This document shows, piece by piece, positions 14,301-21,425 of a stretch of DNA of 64,000 nt. Every line of letters starts with the position of its first letter. Position 1 is the stretch's first letter. The notes under the pieces are model-generated. The model saw nothing but the letters and a program-made list of their open reading frames with translations, was not told the DNA's origin and searched no databases. The translations under genes were made by a program, and so were the position numbers. Source of the DNA: Kaistella flava (ex Peng et al. 2021) (GTDB lineage Bacteria; Bacteroidota; Bacteroidia; Flavobacteriales; Weeksellaceae); the NCBI RefSeq assembly GCF_015191005.1, contig NZ_CP040442.1:620001-684000 (forward strand), read 5' to 3'.

Positions 14301-14906
14301 TTATCCTAAAATAGTCACCGTATTTTGCAACATTTCATAAATCGCATTTTTGGCACTATCCGGTTTTACATTTACTCCACGGGTTCCATTAAAATGCAAA
14401 CAAGTCACATATCCTAATTGGGCTGCATCTAAGCAGGTGAATTTCACACAATAATCTAAAGCTAAACCGACAATTTCTAGTAATTGAATGTCGTGGTATT
14501 TTAAGAAATCGTCTAAACCAGTTTTCATAAAATGGTTATTATCCTGAAATCCGCTGTAACTATCAAAGTCGGTGTTTGTTCCTTTTTGAATAATGTGAGT
14601 TACTTTATCTCTATTTAAATCGGGATGAAATTCAGCTCCAAAAGTTCCCTGAACACAATGATCCGGCCACATAAATTGAGGAATACCATTAAGAATAATA
14701 TTATCACCAACTTTTTTTCCGTTGTTGGAGGCAAAACTTTTATGATTTGCAGGATGCCAATCTTGGGTAAGAACAATTTGATCATATTCATTATCCTGCA
14801 TGAGGAGATTGATGTAGGGAATTATTTCGTTAGCACCAGGAACAGCAAGTGCGCCACCTTCGCAAAAATCATTCTGTACATCAACGATAATTAGGGCTTT
14901 TTTCAT
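14301..14906 (-). CDS. pncA: Nicotinamidase
   Basis: A 201-residue isochorismatase-fold amidase that converts nicotinamide to nicotinate for NAD salvage. All active-site residues are visible: Asp9 in Ile-Val-Asp-Val-Gln-Asn-Asp-Phe, Lys108 in Gln-Lys-Gly-Thr, and the nucleophile Cys153 in Leu-Asp-Tyr-Cys-Val-Lys. The metal site is Asp49, His51 and His55 in Gln-Asp-Trp-His-Pro-Ala-Asn-His. Length is typical. The ATG at 14906 follows no purine-rich ribosome site, as is usual in this phylum. It is divergent from the bacillithiol genes at 15026 and forms a single-gene unit ended by its own terminator. Confidence 0.94.
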   Translation of the reverse strand: MKKALIIVDVQNDFCEGGALAVPGANEIIPYINLLMQDNEYDQIVLTQDWHPANHKSFASNNGKKVGDNIILNGIPQFMWPDHCVQGTFGAEFHPDLNRDKVTHIIQKGTNTDFDSYSGFQDNNHFMKTGLDDFLKYHDIQLLEIVGLALDYCVKFTCLDAAQLGYVTCLHFNGTRGVNVKPDSAKNAIYEMLQNTVTILG

Positions 14907-15025
14907 ATTTTTAAATTTTTCGATTCAGCTCGAATTCAACTTATTTTGTAGTAAATTTACAAAACAAAGCACAAAAGTTCAGCCAAATTATTGGATGAGC
15001 CAAATCGTCAAAAAATAAAAATAAA

Positions 15026-15562
15026 ATGGACAATTTAGAACACAAAAAATATCCGATTGGAAAATTTCAGGAACCCAAAAAAATTACGGATCAAGATATT
15101 GACAGCCATATCAGAACGATAAAGGATTTTCCCAGCAAATTAAAACATGTTGTTGAAAATTGGAATGCTGATCAATTGGATACGCAATACCGTGAAGGAG
15201 GCTGGACTATTCGCCAATTGATTAATCATCTGTCAGATAGCAGTATGAATAGTTATATGCGTTTTAAACTCGCATTGACTGAAGATAATCCTACGATTAA
15301 ATCTTACGATGAACAGCAGTGGGCAGAGTTGCAGGATAGTTTTACAATAGATGTAAAACCGGCTTTTCAAATGTTGAAGGGAATTCATAAACGTTGGGTT
15401 TACGAATTAAAATCACTGACCAATAAAGAATACGAAAGCACCTACCATCATCCAGACCAAAATAAAGATATCACTTTAAAAGAAAGTCTGGCATTTTGTG
15501 CCTGGCATTGTGATCATCATTTTGCACATATTCAAAATTTGAAGACTGAAAATAATTGGTAG
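15026..15562 (+). CDS. YfiT-like DinB-superfamily metal-dependent bacillithiol transferase
   Basis: A 178-residue four-helix DinB_2 protein very like Bacillus YfiT/BstA. It contains Tyr-Pro-Ile-Gly-Lys-Phe near the start, Tyr-Arg-Glu-Gly-Gly-Trp-Thr-Ile-Arg-Gln, Asn-His-Leu-Ser-Asp-Ser and Tyr-Met-Arg-Phe-Lys-Leu-Ala-Leu-Thr-Glu. A C-terminal Trp-His-Cys-Asp-His-His-Phe-Ala-His supplies the second set of ligands. The three-histidine divalent metal site of the family is intact. Related enzymes transfer bacillithiol to electrophiles; older annotation calls them putative metal-dependent hydrolases. It heads a three-gene set with YtxJ and a Crp/Fnr regulator (44- and 8-base gaps), which supports the bacillithiol assignment. 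Confidence 0.85.
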   Translation: MDNLEHKKYPIGKFQEPKKITDQDIDSHIRTIKDFPSKLKHVVENWNADQLDTQYREGGWTIRQLINHLSDSSMNSYMRFKLALTEDNPTIKSYDEQQWAELQDSFTIDVKPAFQMLKGIHKRWVYELKSLTNKEYESTYHHPDQNKDITLKESLAFCAWHCDHHFAHIQNLKTENNW

Positions 15563-15606
15563 GATAATTGTGGATAAAGCGTTTTAGTAATAAAAAAATA
15601 TAAAAT

Positions 15607-15981
15607 ATGAGTTTTTTAAATAAAATATTCGGCGGTTCCGAAGATGAAAAATCTGCTGAAACATTTTGGAAAACAATCACTTCTGAGGAAGATTTAAACA
15701 AAGCTGTTGAAGAATCTTTCACCAAAAAAGTTGCCATTTTCAAGCATTCTACAAGATGCTTTATCAGTAAAACGGTTTTGAAAAATTTCGAGAAAGAAGT
15801 AGGGAATTCTGATAAAGAGGTGTCCTATTATTTTCTTGATTTAATTGCATACCGACCGATTTCAAATAAAATCGCAGAAGATTTTGGCATTACGCATCAA
15901 AGTCCACAACTGATTGTTCTTGAAAATGGAAAAGCAGTGAAAGACGCTTCTCATCAAAGTATTTCCGTTAATCTGATTTAA
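15607..15981 (+). CDS. ytxJ: Bacillithiol system redox-active protein YtxJ (monothiol bacilliredoxin)
   Basis: A 124-residue thioredoxin-fold protein of the YtxJ/BrxC family. The redox site is His-Ser-Thr-Arg-Cys-Phe-Ile-Ser, one cysteine where classical thioredoxins have two, as expected for a protein that resolves mixed disulfides with bacillithiol. The downstream Ser-Pro-Gln-Leu-Ile-Val (cis-proline loop) and the Gly-Lys-Ala-Val-Lys-Asp-Ala-Ser-His turn match the family. It acts in the cytoplasm, regenerating S-bacillithiolated proteins. Its place between a YfiT-like transferase and a regulator, only 8 bases before the latter, points to one operon. I am confident of the family; the physiological targets are unknown. 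Confidence 0.88.
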   Translation: MSFLNKIFGGSEDEKSAETFWKTITSEEDLNKAVEESFTKKVAIFKHSTRCFISKTVLKNFEKEVGNSDKEVSYYFLDLIAYRPISNKIAEDFGITHQSPQLIVLENGKAVKDASHQSISVNLI

Positions 15982-15989
15982 ATTTTTCT

Positions 15990-16589
15990 ATGGATTCACG
16001 TCAAAATATAACCAATTACTTAGCTGAAGTTCTAGAGGTTCCTGCAGAAGCACTTGCCAGTTGTGACAATTTTTACACGTTCAAAAAAGTGGCAAAAAAC
16101 GAATTTTTACTGCGAGACGGAGAAATTTGTATGGATACTTTTTTTGTGGAAAAAGGATTGCTTAGAATGTATTCTCTCGACAGAAATGGCAAAGAACACA
16201 TCATTCAGTTTGCCCCGGAAAACTGGCTGATTTCTGATCGAAGCTCGCTTAATTTTAATCAAAAGTCAAAGTATTACATTGAAGCAGTTGAAGATTCTGA
16301 AGTCTACCTTTTAAGCAAAGATTTCTTCACCAATATGATTGAGAAATTTCCGAATATTGCAGAAAACAATGATATGCTTTTGCAGAAACACATTCGAAAT
16401 TTACAAAATCGGGTAAATTCTCTTCTGGCAGATACAGCCGAAGAACGCTACATGACGTTCATCAAAATGTATCCTGATATTTTACTGCGCGTTCCGCAAT
16501 GGATGGTGGCTTCTTATCTGGGAATTACGCCGGAAAGTTTGAGTAGAGTTCGGAAGGAACTGGCAAGGAAAAATTTTGAAACTTCATAA
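15990..16589 (+). CDS. Crp/Fnr-family transcriptional regulator
   Basis: A 199-residue regulator with an N-terminal cyclic-nucleotide-binding-type beta barrel (about 20-130) and a C-terminal winged helix (about 140-195). In the latter, Val-Pro-Gln-Trp-Met-Val-Ala-Ser-Tyr-Leu-Gly-Ile-Thr-Pro-Glu-Ser-Leu-Ser-Arg is the DNA-binding helix-turn-helix. The barrel lacks the Arg-Ser pair of the Crp phosphate-binding cassette, so cAMP binding is doubtful. It has no Fnr-type cysteine cluster. It starts 8 bases after ytxJ and is probably co-transcribed, so it could control the thiol genes or respond to redox state; that is inference from position only. Confidence 0.85.
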   Translation: MDSRQNITNYLAEVLEVPAEALASCDNFYTFKKVAKNEFLLRDGEICMDTFFVEKGLLRMYSLDRNGKEHIIQFAPENWLISDRSSLNFNQKSKYYIEAVEDSEVYLLSKDFFTNMIEKFPNIAENNDMLLQKHIRNLQNRVNSLLADTAEERYMTFIKMYPDILLRVPQWMVASYLGITPESLSRVRKELARKNFETS

Positions 16590-16604
16590 TTTTTCTAGCG
16601 TCTT

Positions 16605-17078
16605 TTACTTTAGGTTTTTTCTATATTTAATCCATTGAACAATCATAGAAACAGCAACGAATACAAGAAATAAGAATGTGCAGATTCCTACTAGATCAAA
16701 TTGAAAACTCCATTTTCCATCTGAAAACGCCATTATAATAATTGTAATTATTGGCACAAAAAAGATTGTAAAAAATAAGAAGGGATAATTCTTTTTGTTC
16801 CAGTAGAAAAAAGGAATTCTACCGCCCATAAAGTGTCCCGGATTTAAACTGTTTTTATGCCAGTCATCATAATCCTTCTGAAAATTCTCATCAATTTTAA
16901 CCTCTTTTTCATCTAAATTTAAACCCCTAATAATCTTTAAAATTTTTGGTTCTTGGAATTCTTCAGATGAAATAGTTAGGTTTTGCAAATCTATAGAATG
17001 TATTATTTTTTGCTCATTCAAAACTGAATGAACATATTCTAAATTTGACGCGAACTTAAATGTTTTTATAATTTTCAT
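16605..17078 (-). CDS. Two-helix membrane protein with small N-terminal soluble domain, unknown
   Basis: A 157-residue protein. Residues 1-55 look like a small alpha/beta domain (Ile-Ile-Lys-Thr-Phe-Lys-Phe, then a Glu-Gln-Lys-Ile-Ile-His turn), reminiscent of the DUF2007-type signal transducing domain, though I cannot confirm this. An acidic linker follows. Two hydrophobic segments lie at about 99-117 and 129-148, with a short basic tail. It could be a small inner-membrane sensor. It is convergent with the Crp/Fnr gene and lies after the rpoD terminator, so it is probably its own unit. Function unknown. Confidence 0.6.
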   Translation of the reverse strand: MKIIKTFKFASNLEYVHSVLNEQKIIHSIDLQNLTISSEEFQEPKILKIIRGLNLDEKEVKIDENFQKDYDDWHKNSLNPGHFMGGRIPFFYWNKKNYPFLFFTIFFVPIITIIIMAFSDGKWSFQFDLVGICTFLFLVFVAVSMIVQWIKYRKNLK

Positions 17079-17088
17079 TTTGGTAAAT

Positions 17089-17115
17089 AAAAAAAGCAGG
17101 CTTTAAAAACCTGCT
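17089..17115 (-). terminator. Terminator after rpoD
   Basis: On the minus strand AGCAGG pairs with CCTGCT (6 GC-rich pairs), 9-base loop, then seven T. It lies 28 bases after the rpoD stop. Confidence 0.8.
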
Positions 17116-17143
17116 CTAATTTATATAATATTTTTAATAAATA

Positions 17144-18010
17144 TTATTTACCTAAATACGATTTAAGAATTTTACTTCTCGTATTGTGTTTCAATCTTTT
17201 AATTGCTTTTTCTTTAATCTGACGAACTCTTTCTCTCGTTAGGTCAAAAGTTTCACCGATTTCTTCCAAAGTCATTGGGTGTTTTCCGTTCAAACCGAAA
17301 TACAAACGAACCAGATCAGCTTCTCTTGGAGTCAAAGTAAGCAATGCTCTTTCGATTTCAATCTGAAGAGATTCAAGCATCAAATCTTTATCCGGACTTG
17401 GAGATTCACCAGAACGCAGAACGTCATACAAGTTAGAATCTTCACCTTCAACCAACGGCGCATCCATCGACAAATGTCTTCCGGAGTTTTTCATTGATTC
17501 CTTGATATCGTCTTCGCTCATGTCCAAAACTTCCGCTAACTCTTCTGGGGACGGAGGTCTTTCGTTTTCCTGCTCCAAATGCGCGTATGCTTTGTTGATC
17601 TTGTTAATTGATCCAATTTTATTCAATGGCAATCTTACAATTCTAGACTGTTCTGCCAATGCCTGTAGAATCGACTGACGAATCCACCAAACTGCGTAAG
17701 AGATAAATTTAAAACCTCTGGTTTCATCATATCTTTTCGCCGCTTTCATCAAACCTAAATTCCCTTCATTAATTAAATCGGGCAAAGAAAGTCCTTGATT
17801 CTGGTATTGTTTAGAAACAGATACCACAAATCGGAGGTTGGCTTTAATCAATTTTTCCAACGCCACTCTGTCTCCGGCGCGGATTTTTTGTGCCAATTCA
17901 ACTTCTTCGTCGGCCGTAATCAAATCAACTTTCCCAATCTCTTGCAAATACTTGTCGAGAGAGGCGGTTTCTCTGTTGGTAACCTGTTTGGTAATTTTTA
18001 ATTGTCTCAT
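17144..18010 (-). CDS. rpoD: Primary RNA polymerase sigma factor RpoD, Bacteroidota type
   Basis: A 288-residue sigma-70 factor, short because Bacteroidota primary sigmas lack most of region 1 and the non-conserved insert. Visible parts are region 1.2 (Asp-Lys-Tyr-Leu-Gln-Glu-Ile-Gly), region 2 (Asn-Leu-Arg-Phe-Val-Val, Asp-Leu-Ile-Asn-Glu-Gly-Asn, then [10 protein letters not shown]), region 3 and region 4.2 ([14 protein letters not shown]). The start at 18010 gives Met-Arg-Gln-Leu-Lys-Ile-Thr-Lys, the standard N-terminus in this phylum; the longer frame to 18028 adds six atypical residues. It recognises the TAnnTTTG promoters seen through the window. Confidence 0.95.
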   Translation of the reverse strand: MRQLKITKQVTNRETASLDKYLQEIGKVDLITADEEVELAQKIRAGDRVALEKLIKANLRFVVSVSKQYQNQGLSLPDLINEGNLGLMKAAKRYDETRGFKFISYAVWWIRQSILQALAEQSRIVRLPLNKIGSINKINKAYAHLEQENERPPSPEELAEVLDMSEDDIKESMKNSGRHLSMDAPLVEGEDSNLYDVLRSGESPSPDKDLMLESLQIEIERALLTLTPREADLVRLYFGLNGKHPMTLEEIGETFDLTRERVRQIKEKAIKRLKHNTRSKILKSYLGK

Positions 18011-18152
18011 GTAGTAAATAAGGTCCACTTTAGGACTGCATTATATTATACGATACGAAGTAGTAAAAGGTTACAATTATTTAAAAATAAAGTGAATATT
18101 CTTTTATCTAAAATATTTTACCAGGTCGAAAGTTGCTTTTTTATTTTTTTTA

Positions 18153-18234
18153 GGGCGAACATTTCCGTCTTCCGTTCCCGCTTTTTTGTTCCACTTCGTT
18201 CCACAAAAAGAGCTCCACTCAAGCCGGGTCGCAG
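18153..18234. repeat. Dispersed hairpin repeat, copy A
   Basis: This 82-base block shares both flanks with 43885-43953. One flank is about 30 bases and includes TTTCCGTCTTCCGTTCCCGC; the other is about 24 bases and includes AGCTCCACTCAAGCCGGG. Between them lies a self-complementary core (GCTTTTTTGT pairing with ACAAAAAGAGC) whose bases differ from those of copy B while the pairing is kept. It is GC-rich against an AT-rich surround and non-coding. It lies between the terminator of the T9SS gene and the rpoD start. The rest of the 18011-18435 gap shows only that terminator. Confidence 0.75.
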
Positions 18235-18322
18235 TGTCGGCGATAATGAAGTGTTTTTTATAATTTCAATTTTCAGTCTTATTTTCAAAATGATAAATAC
18301 ATCATTATATAATAGCAATTTC

Positions 18323-18360
18323 AAAAAAAAACTCATTCTACAAAAATGCAGAATGAGTTT
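18323..18360 (-). terminator. Terminator after T9SS protein gene
   Basis: On the minus strand AAACTCATTCT pairs perfectly with AGAATGAGTTT (11 bp, 10-base loop), followed by a run of T. It is 75 bases after the stop at 18436. Confidence 0.82.
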
Positions 18361-18435
18361 AAATAAATTAAAAATAGAGTTCCAGAAGAGCGTTCGATTT
18401 TAAAGCATTGGAATTTATTCCACAGAAATAAGAAA

Positions 18436-19899
18436 TTATTTAATCATCAATTTAGTAGATTGTGTTTTACCATCAGCTTGATAAACCATAAAGTACACTC
18501 CGGAAGTTGATTTTACAGAAATTGTATTTTTTCCTTTAAATACATTTCCAGAATAAACAACCTTCCCAGAAACATCAGTTATCAAAACATTTCCTGATTT
18601 TTCAGCATTCAAAGTAAATGTTCCATTACTCGGATTCGGATATATACTTGCCTGCAAATTCTTAGTTTCTACAGAAGCGAGTGGTTTCGCACATAAATAA
18701 GGTTTGAAATTCACCAATCCTAAAGCTGGATCATCAACTTTGTGAGAAATCACATCTTCAACCATGGCGTCATCAGAAAGTTCGCCTTCTCTCCAACAGT
18801 TATTCTTTGCACTTACAGGATTTGCCGTATTGTTGAACAGCGCATATAATTGTCCACCATTTCCATTGTCTTTAAAAATGTTTTCACCCACGCTGCCTAA
18901 AGGTCCACCTCCTAAATCAGCACTCATTGTTCCAATAATAGTAATTCCCCAAAGATGACCACGAATTTGATTTTTCTCAATTTTAATTCCGGCTCCTAAT
19001 GCGCCAGTGCCATTAATGGAAATTCCACTTCCTCCATTATTCGGAATGTTTTCAGAATTGTTATCCGTTAAAATATTATTGGATATTGATCCGGTAGAAG
19101 CATTTCCGGCCACGGTAATTCCGTACCGGTTATCAGTCACTGTATTTCCTTCAATCTTAACATTATTTTCAACTCCTAAAAGTGATGAAACCGAAATCCC
19201 TCCAACTTTAGTTAATGTTCTGTCACCGAGAATAATATTGTTCAGAACTTTTGTAGTTCCTGATCCACTCGGACCCATGTTAACTTGCGGACGGTTAGAG
19301 TTGAGTTTGGTATTGCCAGAAAGATAGTTGTTTGTAAATTCTAACGCCACAGACAGATTAGCGCCAGAAGCAACTGCAGGTAAATCGTTATCGATAAACT
19401 TCGAGTTTGTTACGACTGGATTTCCTCTCGAGAAATTGACTGCAGCCCCAGTAACCAAACCTGATTTAAAATATCGAACCGTACAATTATCCATTAGGAA
19501 ATTTTCAGTCAAACATGATATTCCACCACCATATTCTAAAATGGTATTTTTAAAAGTAGCTTCAGAACCTTCTTCAAGTCTGATTCCTTTAAATATCACT
19601 GCAGGATTTGTTGCGGTAATTAAAAAGTTGCTTGCGGTAGTGTTGTAAATACCGGCAATCGTTAATTGAAGACCGCCATCGATTTTCAAAGTGGTATTCT
19701 CATCCATTAATAAAACATCGCCCGTGGTAATTGTGATATTTGCTTTCATTTGATAATCCGTTCCGTCTTTTACCAGTGCCGTTGGAGCAGCTGCGGAGAG
19801 CGAATTCAAATTATAAGTAACACCAGTGCCGGGACTTGTAAATTGTGAAAATAAAAACACCGAAAGTAGGGACAAAAATAAAGTAGATAATTTCTTCAT
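18436..19899 (-). CDS. Right-handed beta-helix protein with T9SS type A sorting domain
   Basis: A 487-residue secreted protein. Signal peptide about 1-19. From about 80 to 390 there are repeated short strands with Asn-rich turns (Asn-Asn-Ile, Asn-Thr-Val, Asn-Ile-Leu), the pattern of a parallel beta-helix such as the NosD/pectate-lyase type. The last 75 residues are a type A C-terminal domain: Ile-Tyr-Pro-Asn-Pro-Ser-Asn-Gly-Thr-Phe, Val-Tyr-Ser-Gly, then Lys-Leu-Met-Ile-Lys at the very end. This targets it to the type IX secretion machine for surface attachment or release. Possible roles are polysaccharide binding or cleavage; no catalytic motif is recognised. Confidence 0.88.
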   Translation of the reverse strand: MKKLSTLFLSLLSVFLFSQFTSPGTGVTYNLNSLSAAAPTALVKDGTDYQMKANITITTGDVLLMDENTTLKIDGGLQLTIAGIYNTTASNFLITATNPAVIFKGIRLEEGSEATFKNTILEYGGGISCLTENFLMDNCTVRYFKSGLVTGAAVNFSRGNPVVTNSKFIDNDLPAVASGANLSVALEFTNNYLSGNTKLNSNRPQVNMGPSGSGTTKVLNNIILGDRTLTKVGGISVSSLLGVENNVKIEGNTVTDNRYGITVAGNASTGSISNNILTDNNSENIPNNGGSGISINGTGALGAGIKIEKNQIRGHLWGITIIGTMSADLGGGPLGSVGENIFKDNGNGGQLYALFNNTANPVSAKNNCWREGELSDDAMVEDVISHKVDDPALGLVNFKPYLCAKPLASVETKNLQASIYPNPSNGTFTLNAEKSGNVLITDVSGKVVYSGNVFKGKNTISVKSTSGVYFMVYQADGKTQSTKLMIK

Positions 19900-19980
19900 A
19901 GTTAAATATTTAAATCAAAGTTAGAAATATATGTCGATAATGTTATTTTTAAATGTTAAAATTTTAATTTTGAGCAAATT

Positions 19981-20853
19981 ATGAAAACAATGAATTTTTC
20001 ACCAATCATTATAGGAACAATGCGCTGGGGAATTTGGGGAGCCAATCATTCCATCAAAGACGTGCAGAAATTAATTGAAGTATCAATCCAGGAAAATCTC
20101 ACCACTTTTGATCATGCCGACATTTACGGAGACTACACGACCGAAAAATTGTTTGGCGATGCTTTTTCTAAAATGAATGTAAATAGGGAAGACGTACAGT
20201 TTATTTCCAAGTGTGGAATTGAAATTCCATGCTCGAATAGAAACTATAGTGTAAAATCTTATAATTACTCAAAAGAACATATACTAACATCGGTAGAGAA
20301 AAGCTTAGAGAATCTACAAACCGATTATCTCGATGTTTTATTACTTCACCGTCCATCACCATTAATGAATCCTTCAGAAATTACTGAAACATTCGGGATT
20401 TTAAGGGAGCAAAAGAAAGTAAGGCATTTCGGCGTGTCCAATTTTTCGCCTTCGCAATTTGAGTTAATCAATGACGCTTTTCCAATTATTACGAATCAGG
20501 TAGAAATTTCTTTAAACCATACTGACGCTTTTTACGATGGAACGTTAGATCATATGATGCTGAAAAACCTTCAACCAATGGCTTGGTCCGTCATGGGAAA
20601 TTATTTTACAGAAAAATCTGAAGAGAATGAAAGGATAAAAAAAGTTCTCGAAAATCTTTGTCAGAAATATAACGCGGAAGAAAATCAAATTCTGCTCGCC
20701 TTTATTTTAAAACATCCGGCTGGTATTTTACCTGTTATAGGCACTTCGCGTGTAGAAAATATTATAAAATTCAGAGAAAGTTTAAACATTAATCTCGAGC
20801 ATCAAGACTGGTTTAAACTCTTGCAAGCAAAAAATGGAAATGAAATAAAGTAA
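19981..20853 (+). CDS. Aldo/keto reductase (YdhF-like)
   Basis: A 290-residue NADPH-dependent aldo/keto reductase. The barrel start Ile-Gly-Thr-Met-Arg-Trp-Gly resembles E. coli YdhF. The catalytic tetrad is visible as Asp44 and Tyr49 (Phe-Asp-His-Ala-Asp-Ile-Tyr-Gly), Lys77 (Ile-Ser-Lys-Cys-Gly) and His123 (Leu-Leu-Leu-His-Arg-Pro). The cofactor region shows Gly-Val-Ser-Asn-Phe-Ser and, late in the protein, Pro-Val-Ile-Gly-Thr-Ser-Arg. The substrate is probably a small aldehyde or ketone and cannot be named. It is a single-gene unit between a divergent T9SS gene and the RRM gene. Confidence 0.88.
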   Translation: MKTMNFSPIIIGTMRWGIWGANHSIKDVQKLIEVSIQENLTTFDHADIYGDYTTEKLFGDAFSKMNVNREDVQFISKCGIEIPCSNRNYSVKSYNYSKEHILTSVEKSLENLQTDYLDVLLLHRPSPLMNPSEITETFGILREQKKVRHFGVSNFSPSQFELINDAFPIITNQVEISLNHTDAFYDGTLDHMMLKNLQPMAWSVMGNYFTEKSEENERIKKVLENLCQKYNAEENQILLAFILKHPAGILPVIGTSRVENIIKFRESLNINLEHQDWFKLLQAKNGNEIK

Positions 20854-20994
20854 AATATTTGTTAAAAAACTTGCAGGTTTGAATTATAATTGTAACTTGC
20901 ACCTGTTTTTATAACCGAAATCAATCATTGTTCATCGCATTCATTGAGTTTCATTTATAATTTCAACAGTATTAATAATTAATTTTTTTTTAAG

Positions 20995-21354
20995 ATGAAC
21001 ATTTTTGTTTCAAACATCAACTATGCAACCCAAGAACAGTCGTTGCAAGATTTATTTTCAGAATTTGGAGACGTATCGTCTGCCAAAATTATCACTGACA
21101 GAGAAACCGGGAGATCAAGAGGATTTGGTTTCGTAGAAATGAGCGACGAAGATGGCAAGAATGCTATCGAAGCTCTAAACGGAAAAGAATTGGACGGTAA
21201 AGAACTTAACATTTCTGAAGCTAAGCCAAGAGAAGACAAACCAAGAAGAAGCTTTGACAACAACCGTTCAGGCGGTGGTGGTTACGGAGGTGGAAATCGT
21301 GGTGGTGGAAGCGGATACAGCGGCGGAGGTCGTAGTGGCGGTTCTAACTGGTAA
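20995..21354 (+). CDS. RNA-binding protein with one RRM and a glycine-rich tail
   Basis: A 119-residue protein with one RRM at 1-78. RNP2 is Ile-Phe-Val-Ser-Asn-Ile at the N-terminus; RNP1 is Arg-Ser-Arg-Gly-Phe-Gly-Phe-Val-Glu-Met near 40. After a basic linker (Pro-Arg-Glu-Asp-Lys-Pro-Arg-Arg) comes a Gly-Gly-Tyr/Arg-rich tail of about 30 residues. This layout matches the glycine-rich RNA-binding proteins of cyanobacteria and Bacteroidota, which bind RNA and often respond to cold. A long untranslated leader of up to 140 bases precedes the ATG, which would suit post-transcriptional control; no conserved leader element was recognised. Confidence 0.92.
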   Translation: MNIFVSNINYATQEQSLQDLFSEFGDVSSAKIITDRETGRSRGFGFVEMSDEDGKNAIEALNGKELDGKELNISEAKPREDKPRRSFDNNRSGGGGYGGGNRGGGSGYSGGGRSGGSNW

Positions 21355-21373
21355 GATTTTACCTGAATAATTT

Positions 21374-21406
21374 AAGCGACTTTTTTTTAAAAAAGTCGCT
21401 TTTTTT
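21374..21406. terminator. Bidirectional terminator after RRM gene
   Basis: AAGCGACTTTTTT pairs with AAAAAAGTCGCTT, then more T. It lies between convergent RRM and DUF4153 genes and can serve both. Confidence 0.85.
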
Positions 21407-21425
21407 GTGCCTTATATTTTTCTGT

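Noticed and set aside
18002..18403. A 133-codon plus-strand frame and a 72-codon minus-strand frame (18118-18336) between rpoD and the T9SS gene
   Set aside because: Both run across the dispersed repeat and terminator, show no domain, and have amino-acid make-up typical of translated non-coding AT-rich DNA.
20854..20994. Leader of the RRM gene as a riboswitch or RNA thermometer
   Set aside because: It is long, with a direct repeat of AACTTGCA, but I could not find a convincing conserved structure.
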